DNA of 11,568 nt, taken from positions 1 through 11,568 of the forward strand of contig CAKSIR010000071.1 in assembly GCA_934462775.1 (NCBI GenBank), read 5' to 3'. The DNA is from an uncultured Ruminiclostridium sp. Lineage in GTDB: Bacteria; Bacillota; Clostridia; Oscillospirales; Ruminococcaceae. Below, in pieces: positions 7,888 to 11,568 of this stretch; the stretch's first letter is position 1; each line of letters opens with the position of its first letter. Both the position numbers and the translations under genes were made by a program. A model generated the notes under the pieces. The model worked only from the letters and a program-made list of their open reading frames with translations. It had not been told where the DNA came from and did not search any database.

Positions 7888-9358
7888 TGTCAATACCTCC
7901 CTGTGCGGCTTCAAGAGCGGTAACAACCGCCTTTGCCTTGTTTATGCACTCTCTGTATTCGTTGGCGGGAACGCTGTCCGCAACGATTCCTGCGCCTGAG
8001 CGGATAAACACCCTTCCGTTCTTTTTATAGGCTATTCTGATCGCGATACAGGTATCAAGGTTGCCTGTAAAGTCGATATATCCGATTGCACCGCCGTAAA
8101 TTCCGCGCTTGCAGTTTTCAAGCTCGTTAATTATCTGGCAGGCTCTGATTTTAGGCGCGCCCGAAAGCGTTCCCGCAGGGAGAATCGAATCCACTGCGTC
8201 CAATGCGTCAAGGTCGCTTCTGATTGTTCCCTTTACCGTTGAACCGATGTGCATAACGTGGGAAAAGCGTTCGATTTCCATGTACTTTTCAACCTGAACC
8301 GAGCCGAATTCGGAGATTTTTCCGATGTCGTTTCTGCCGAGGTCAACTAACATATTGTGCTCTGCGCGTTCCTTTTCGTCTGCAAGCAGCTCGGCTTCAA
8401 GCGCCTTGTCCTCCTCGTCCGTTGCGCCCCTCGGTCTTGTTCCCGCAAGGGGGAAGGTGTGGAGGGTGCCGTTTTCAAGCTTGACAAGCGTTTCGGGGGA
8501 AGCGCCTGCAATTTCAATGTCGTCGCTGGAGAAGTAGAACATATAAGGCGACGGGTTGGTGGTTCTCAGCACTCTGTAAGTGTCAAGCAGACTGCCCTCA
8601 AACTCGGCTGAAAGGCGGTTTGAAAGCACTACCTGGAAGATGTCGCCGTCAATAATGTAGTCCTTGGCTTTTTCAACCATTGAGCAATACTGTTCTTCGT
8701 TGAAAAGGGGAGCGATTTCGCTTTTAAGGCTGCCGCCCGTTTTGCTTACCGAGCTGCCGCCCAAAATAAGCGCCCTCATGTTTTTCAGCTCGACCTCTGC
8801 CTTGTGGTATGCAACCTCGCAATCCTCGCAGCGGATATTTACAATAAGCACAATTTTCTGACGGTAGTTGTCAAAGGCGATAACCTTGTCGAAAAGCATA
8901 AGGTCCACGTCCTTAAAGCCGTCCTCGTCCCTTGCGTCAAGAACAAGGCTTTTTTCGCCGTACTTTATGTAGTCGTATGCGAAATATCCTACCAGTCCGC
9001 CTGTAAATGCGGGGAGGTAATCAAGGCGGGGACTTTTGTTGTCGTTTATGACTTTTCTGATGTATTTTGCGGGGTCGTCTGTTTCGATTTCTATCTTGTT
9101 TCCCATTCCCATTGTAAGCTTTCCGTTTGTGCAGGTAAGCTCAAGGCTTGGGTCGCAGCCTAAAAATGTGAATCTGCCCCACTTCTTGTCAGCCTCGGCG
9201 GATTCAAGTATAAAGCAGTGCTTGCTGACGTATTTCAGCCTTTTCAGCACCTCCATCGGCGTTACGCAGTCGGAATAAAGCTCGCAGCTTACGGGAATTA
9301 CCTTATATTCTCCGCTTTCGGCAATTTTCAGAGCCTCGTCAAGTGTCGGTCTTATCAT
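7871..9358 (-). CDS. trpE: Anthranilate synthase component I
   Basis: TrpE makes anthranilate from chorismate with ammonia supplied by TrpG, the committed step. The 495-residue protein has the N-terminal ILESAE motif, equivalent to the LLES tryptophan-binding site, so feedback inhibition is likely. The C-terminal chorismate-binding domain is intact: NPSPYMFYF, LAGTRPRG, DLGRNDIG and LPAGTLSGAPK. The AGT triad, rather than the KGT of PabB, marks it as an anthranilate synthase and not an aminodeoxychorismate synthase. The start at 9358 has AAAGGAAG just upstream. The open frame continues 60 codons further, but those fall in the T-box leader and terminator and are not coding. It is the first gene of the operon. 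Confidence 0.98.
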   Translation of the reverse strand: MIRPTLDEALKIAESGEYKVIPVSCELYSDCVTPMEVLKRLKYVSKHCFILESAEADKKWGRFTFLGCDPSLELTCTNGKLTMGMGNKIEIETDDPAKYIRKVINDNKSPRLDYLPAFTGGLVGYFAYDYIKYGEKSLVLDARDEDGFKDVDLMLFDKVIAFDNYRQKIVLIVNIRCEDCEVAYHKAEVELKNMRALILGGSSVSKTGGSLKSEIAPLFNEEQYCSMVEKAKDYIIDGDIFQVVLSNRLSAEFEGSLLDTYRVLRTTNPSPYMFYFSSDDIEIAGASPETLVKLENGTLHTFPLAGTRPRGATDEEDKALEAELLADEKERAEHNMLVDLGRNDIGKISEFGSVQVEKYMEIERFSHVMHIGSTVKGTIRSDLDALDAVDSILPAGTLSGAPKIRACQIINELENCKRGIYGGAIGYIDFTGNLDTCIAIRIAYKKNGRVFIRSGAGIVADSVPANEYRECINKAKAVVTALEAAQGGIDNDIAD

Positions 9359-9388
9359 GTCGTTACTTCCTTTCAATAATTTGTCAGG

Positions 9389-9432
9389 AAAACAAAAAAG
9401 CCCGTCCCTGACATATAATGTCAAGGACGAGC
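9389..9432 (-). terminator. T-box regulatory terminator before trpE
   Basis: A 15-bp stem (9432-9418 with 9414-9400, two G·U pairs) with a UAU loop is followed by TTTTTT, G and TTTT. It is rho-independent and forms when tRNA-Trp is charged. It ends about 30 nt before the trpE start codon. Confidence 0.93.
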
Positions 9433-9452
9433 AATGCTCGCGGTGCCACCTT
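9423..9452 (-). promoter_or_regulatory. T-box antiterminator
   Basis: Lower helix AAGG (9452-9449) pairs with CCUU (9426-9423), and upper helix GCGAGC (9441-9436) pairs with GCUCGU (9432-9427) around an AUU loop. The 7-nt bulge UGGCACC (9448-9442) is the canonical tRNA acceptor-binding bulge. It shares 9423-9432 with the terminator stem, so the two folds exclude each other. Confidence 0.93.
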
Positions 9453-9681
9453 GATTCGCAGAATAACTGCGCACTTTTCAGAGTACAATCATACTCCTGA
9501 CGATTTACGCACGTCCAGCGTCGCAGAATACTCGGCATAAGCCTTTGACTGCGCCCTCAGCGGTCCATTTGATGTACTGTTTTCAACCCGACTCTCACCT
9601 GCACGGGCTCTCTGTATGAGCATAAACACCGTTATCTCCGCTTCAACGGTTTAAAACGATTTATGATTTTTAATTTACTAC

Positions 9682-9710
9682 ATTATAACGCCAAATTCCT
9701 ATCTTGTCAA
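9682..9710 (-). promoter_or_regulatory. trp operon promoter (sigma-A consensus)
   Basis: The -35 TTGACA (9705-9710) and -10 TATAAT (9682-9687) are both exact consensus with a 17-nt spacer. Upstream DNA (9711-9740) is almost pure A/T and could act as an UP element. Transcription should start near 9675, at the head of the T-box leader. Promoter strength fits an operon controlled mainly by attenuation. Confidence 0.92.
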
Positions 9711-9716
9711 TAGGAA
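9696..9716 (-). promoter_or_regulatory. Operator-like dyad across the trp -35
   Basis: Arms TTCCTAT (9710-9716) and ATAGGAA (9696-9702) are perfect 7-bp inverted repeats with a 7-nt centre TGACAAG that includes most of the -35 box. A repressor bound here would block the promoter, but I know no factor with this site and it could be chance. Confidence 0.35.
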
Positions 9717-9738
9717 ATTTTTAAGTTTTTAAAAATTT
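9715..9738 (-). repeat. A/T-only inverted repeat after the deacetylase gene
   Basis: Perfect 10-bp arms AAATTTTTAA and TTAAAAATTT flank an AAAC loop and begin within the stop codon of the deacetylase gene. The stem has no G or C and no U tract follows. It is a poor terminator candidate; it may be an UP element for the trp promoter or simply A/T-rich spacer. Confidence 0.5.
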
Positions 9739-10415
9739 TACAGCAGCGTTTCTTTGTTTGTTCCGTAGAAAATATCGTCATGTCCGCTTATCATGCTGCA
9801 CAGCTTTTCAATTCTGTCCCAGTTGCCGTCCCGCTCAAATTCATAGCTGTGACCCCATACATAAAACAGCATCGGCTTATCGGGCTTTGCGCTCAGAAAT
9901 TGCTCCGCAAGGTCAAAAAGCATATCGTCGCCGTGGTGGCAGGTTGCCTTAAAGCGCAGCAAATCCGTTTGCAGGTCAAAGTCGTGGGTCGCCTCAACGG
10001 TTCTGGCGTATTTCAGTCCCAGCTTTGCAAGACCCTCGACAACAGTATCGTTATACGCTCCGTAAGGGTAAGCCATTCCCACCGGCTTTACGCCGTAAAT
10101 GCGCTCGATGTTTGCAATATCTGTTTCCATTTCCTTTGCAAACTCTTCCTCGTTAAGCCCGGTAAGGCTCTGATGAGTCAGGGCGTGGGCTGCAATTTCG
10201 TGACCGTCGTAAAGCTTTCCGATGTCAGCCTGATTCATGCGGTAAATGACTGTTCCGCTGTCAACCCAGCGGCTTTCCTCGTTCTGTATTCCCGTGTTAA
10301 GGTTGAACGTGCATTTCAGACCGTACTTGTTGAAAATTTCAACCAGTTTTCTGTCAAAAATAACACCGTCGTCGTAGCTGAATGTTACAGCCTTCATTTT
10401 TCCGTTCCAGTTCAT
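9738..10415 (-). CDS. Polysaccharide deacetylase family protein (NodB fold, cytoplasmic)
   Basis: The 225-residue protein has the NodB homology fold of carbohydrate esterase family 4, whose members remove N- or O-acetyl groups from sugars using a metal. Motif 1 is TFSYDDG (11-17, Asp15-Asp16), motif 2 is the metal-binding HX3H at His77 and His81, and a histidine for motif 5 is in WGHS (His189). Motif 3, usually RxPY/F, reads AYPYG (115-119), so its arginine is missing. There is no signal peptide or membrane segment, unlike wall-acting deacetylases, so it should act inside the cell. Its ATG overlaps the upstream glycosidase stop as ATGA, suggesting that both act on the same sugar. Substrate cannot be told from sequence; acetylated manno-oligosaccharides are a guess from context. 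Confidence 0.85.
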   Translation of the reverse strand: MNWNGKMKAVTFSYDDGVIFDRKLVEIFNKYGLKCTFNLNTGIQNEESRWVDSGTVIYRMNQADIGKLYDGHEIAAHALTHQSLTGLNEEEFAKEMETDIANIERIYGVKPVGMAYPYGAYNDTVVEGLAKLGLKYARTVEATHDFDLQTDLLRFKATCHHGDDMLFDLAEQFLSAKPDKPMLFYVWGHSYEFERDGNWDRIEKLCSMISGHDDIFYGTNKETLL

Positions 10416-11380
10416 AGTCTGCCGTACCTGTCCTTTATAATTTCCTCCGCCTTTTTAAGGTGGATATTGAAGCCCATGTCCTTTGAGGCGGTTTCTCTGT
10501 CGTCGTAAATCCTGCTGCTCCAATCCCACCAGAACATTCCGCCGAACCAATCCCGCTTTGACATTACGTCAATGGCGCTTGCAAAGAAGTTAGCCTGCTC
10601 ATCCTCGCTGTAAGGGTACTCGTTGTGGGTGAAATCCCATGGCATTGCCGCGCAGCCCTCTGCGCTGCGGCAGCCTATCTCCATGAAAATCAGCGGCTTA
10701 TGCCATTTTTCGTAGACCTTTTCAAGGCCGCCCGCAATGTATTCCCACGCCCTGCACATATCCTCATAGCTTGCGCCGCCTTTTTTTGCAACGGGATAGT
10801 AAGCCGACGTGCCGACATAGTCCACCGCGTCGAACCAGCTTACGGTAAGCTCCTTGCCGTGATTTGTGTTGTAGGTAAGCTTGCCGCCGTAAACCTTGCG
10901 TATGTCGGCGATAAGCCTGCGCCAGTAGTCCTCCTTGCGCTCCGTGCCTGTCATTTCGCAGCCGATGCACAGCATTTCGCAGTCTGTTTCCTCCGCAATT
11001 TCAGCATAATGGAGCATATACGCCGAATAGCTTTCGAACCACCTTTTCCAGTAAATATCCTCGCCCCACATGGTTTCATCGGGGAAAGCTATATAGGCTC
11101 TCCACATTCCGTCCCCGCAGTTTACCATTGGCTTCATACAGACCTTTACGCCCCTGTCGTGGGCTCTTTTGACTGCATGAATAATGTCCGCGTCAGTGGG
11201 CTGAGTGCGGTAATCGTACTTTATTTCCGTTGAAAAAACGGTGTCCTGAACTGCCGCAAAGGCAAGGCACATCCAGTTTATACCCGTTTCAAACAGCAAA
11301 TCCTGCGACTTTTCTCCCTCTGCCGAACGAAACACGCCCTTTTTGGCAAGATAGCCGTAAGTATATCCTTTAAATTCCAT
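10412..11380 (-). CDS. GH113-like glycoside hydrolase (beta-mannanase type, cytoplasmic)
   Basis: The 322-residue protein looks like a single TIM-barrel hydrolase of clan GH-A, most like family GH113, whose characterised members cut beta-1,4-mannan or manno-oligosaccharides. A likely acid/base is Glu142 in the strand-4 segment LCIGCEMTG, and a likely nucleophile is Glu234 in IFMEIG, the spacing expected in GH113. Aromatic residues FWWDW (283-287) fit strand 8. There is no signal peptide, cellulosome dockerin or carbohydrate-binding module, so it probably acts on imported oligosaccharides. AAAGGGG stands 7 nt before the ATG. It is first in a two-gene operon with the deacetylase, and a cre-like operator lies over its transcription start. 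The family call is by motif recognition; another GH-A family is possible. Confidence 0.8.
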   Translation of the reverse strand: MEFKGYTYGYLAKKGVFRSAEGEKSQDLLFETGINWMCLAFAAVQDTVFSTEIKYDYRTQPTDADIIHAVKRAHDRGVKVCMKPMVNCGDGMWRAYIAFPDETMWGEDIYWKRWFESYSAYMLHYAEIAEETDCEMLCIGCEMTGTERKEDYWRRLIADIRKVYGGKLTYNTNHGKELTVSWFDAVDYVGTSAYYPVAKKGGASYEDMCRAWEYIAGGLEKVYEKWHKPLIFMEIGCRSAEGCAAMPWDFTHNEYPYSEDEQANFFASAIDVMSKRDWFGGMFWWDWSSRIYDDRETASKDMGFNIHLKKAEEIIKDRYGRL

Positions 11381-11396
11381 GATATATCCCCTTTGA

Positions 11397-11410
11397 TTAA
11401 ATCGTTTACA
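11397..11410 (-). promoter_or_regulatory. cre/LacI-type operator before the glycosidase
   Basis: TGTAAACGATTTAA matches the CcpA cre consensus TGWAANCGNTNWCA at 13 of 14 positions; the one mismatch is A for C. It covers the predicted transcription start, a repressing position. It could serve CcpA or a local LacI-family sugar repressor, which share such sites. Confidence 0.65.
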
Positions 11411-11413
11411 TTT

Positions 11414-11442
11414 ATATTAACATACCGCCGCAGAGATTTCAA
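11414..11442 (-). promoter_or_regulatory. Promoter of the glycosidase-deacetylase operon
   Basis: -35 TTGAAA (11437-11442) and -10 TAATAT (11414-11419) are separated by 17 nt. Transcription should begin near 11407, leaving a leader of about 27 nt with a strong AAAGGGG ribosome binding site. Confidence 0.75.
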
Positions 11443-11460
11443 GCGGTTATGAAAATTTTG

Positions 11461-11492
11461 CAAAACAAAATCCCAAGGGTCAACCTTGGGAT
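11461..11492 (-). terminator. Terminator of an upstream gene outside the window
   Basis: 9-bp arms ATCCCAAGG and CCTTGGGAT with a 5-nt loop are followed, on the minus strand, by TTTTGTTTTG. This fits a rho-independent terminator for a minus-strand gene to the right of the window. It separates that unit from the glycosidase promoter. Confidence 0.8.
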
Positions 11493-11527
11493 CAGACTGT
11501 CGAAAAAGTTATATTTAAAGTTTAGGT

Positions 11528-11568
11528 CAAGCCTTTTCAAAGGCTTGCAGGTTCTTAGGGCAGCGCCC
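11528..11568. repeat. Palindromic intergenic sequence at the right edge
   Basis: A perfect palindrome has arms CAAGCCTTT and AAAGGCTTG (11528-11547, 2-nt centre), and a second short dyad GGGC-AGC-GCCC lies at the window edge (11558-11568). No ribosome binding site or start codon makes a convincing gene here. It has the look of a dispersed intergenic repeat, but only one copy is in the window, so that is an inference. Confidence 0.45.

Larger units (their letters stand above)
9359..9675 (-). promoter_or_regulatory. Tryptophan-specific T-box riboswitch (trp leader)
   Basis: This transcribed leader of about 317 nt lies between the trp promoter and trpE and has the landmarks of a T-box, which senses uncharged tRNA. 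Stem I has base AGCGG (9642-9638) paired with CCGCU (9563-9559), with distal segments AGAGA and GGTGAGAGTC. The specifier is UGG at 9567-9565 in the context AAAUGGACCGC, the Trp codon. A small stem III is CGCAG/CTGCG (9471-9457). The T-box itself is AAGGUGGCACCGCG (9452-9439). The bulge UGGC can pair with GCCA, fitting tRNA-Trp, which in bacteria has G73 before CCA. Uncharged tRNA-Trp should favour the antiterminator and switch the operon on. Precise 5' end is inferred from the promoter. Confidence 0.95.

Noticed and set aside
7551-8030. Plus-strand open frame of 159 codons across trpG and trpE
   Set aside because: It is a shadow of two conserved overlapping genes, rich in Arg, Cys and Pro with no domain.
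9359-9538. 60-codon N-terminal extension of trpE
   Set aside because: It translates the T-box antiterminator and terminator, shows no TrpE homology, and the ATG at 9358 has a proper ribosome binding site.
9780-10508. Long plus-strand open frame (242 codons) opposite the deacetylase and glycosidase genes
   Set aside because: It mirrors the codon pattern of two well-supported minus-strand genes, has no recognisable domain and no ribosome binding site.
10625-11233. Plus-strand open frame of 202 codons opposite the glycosidase
   Set aside because: It is antisense to a gene with intact catalytic motifs and its sequence resembles no family I know.
11441-11568. Open minus-strand frame entering from the right edge, ending in TGA near 11441
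   Set aside because: It would run through the palindromes and the rho-independent terminator, so it is most likely chance in non-coding DNA.
1-11568. CRISPR array, tRNA, transposase, toxin-antitoxin or phage gene
   Set aside because: I saw no regularly spaced repeats, cloverleaf, transposase motif or unexplained coding region; all long gaps are accounted for by regulatory sequence.

Overview
The window looks like chromosomal DNA of an anaerobic, low-to-mid GC Clostridia, most likely a Ruminococcus-like member of the Oscillospiraceae. The grounds are the oxygen-sensitive class III ribonucleotide reductase, a T-box riboswitch in front of the trp operon, strong AAAGGA-type ribosome binding sites, consensus sigma-A promoters, and an intracellular mannanase-type glycoside hydrolase. 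The genus is inferred from style and gene content, not from a marker gene. Every gene recognised lies on the minus strand, so transcription runs from high to low coordinates.

Reading with transcription: (1) 11461-11568 holds the end of an upstream intergenic region, with palindromes and a rho-independent terminator for a gene outside the window. (2) 9738-11380 is a two-gene carbohydrate operon, a cytoplasmic GH113-like beta-mannanase-type hydrolase followed with ATGA overlap by a cytoplasmic NodB-fold (CE4-like) deacetylase. It has a good promoter and a near-consensus catabolite (cre/LacI-type) operator over the start of transcription. (3) 9359-9710 is the trp control region: a perfect-consensus promoter and a Trp-specific T-box leader with UGG specifier, UGGC acceptor-binding bulge and terminator. 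(4) 2945-9358 is a complete trpEGDCFBA operon that turns chorismate plus glutamine, PRPP and serine into tryptophan; the genes overlap or are separated by 17 nt or less, and a strong terminator follows trpA. (5) 2557-2944 is the intergenic region carrying this terminator and the nrdD promoter with a tandem NrdR-box pair. (6) 1-2556 is nrdD-nrdG, the anaerobic ribonucleotide reductase and its radical-SAM activase; nrdG runs off the left edge.

The coding content is ordinary: I found no mobile element, CRISPR array, tRNA, rRNA or defence system, and no evidence of a new system. The points worth a second look are regulatory (NrdR tandem boxes over the nrdD -10, a fully drawable Trp T-box, dyads around the trp -35, a cre-like site over the glycosidase start), the coupled intracellular hydrolase/deacetylase pair with a non-canonical deacetylase motif 3, and an Asp-to-Glu change at a TrpA catalytic position.
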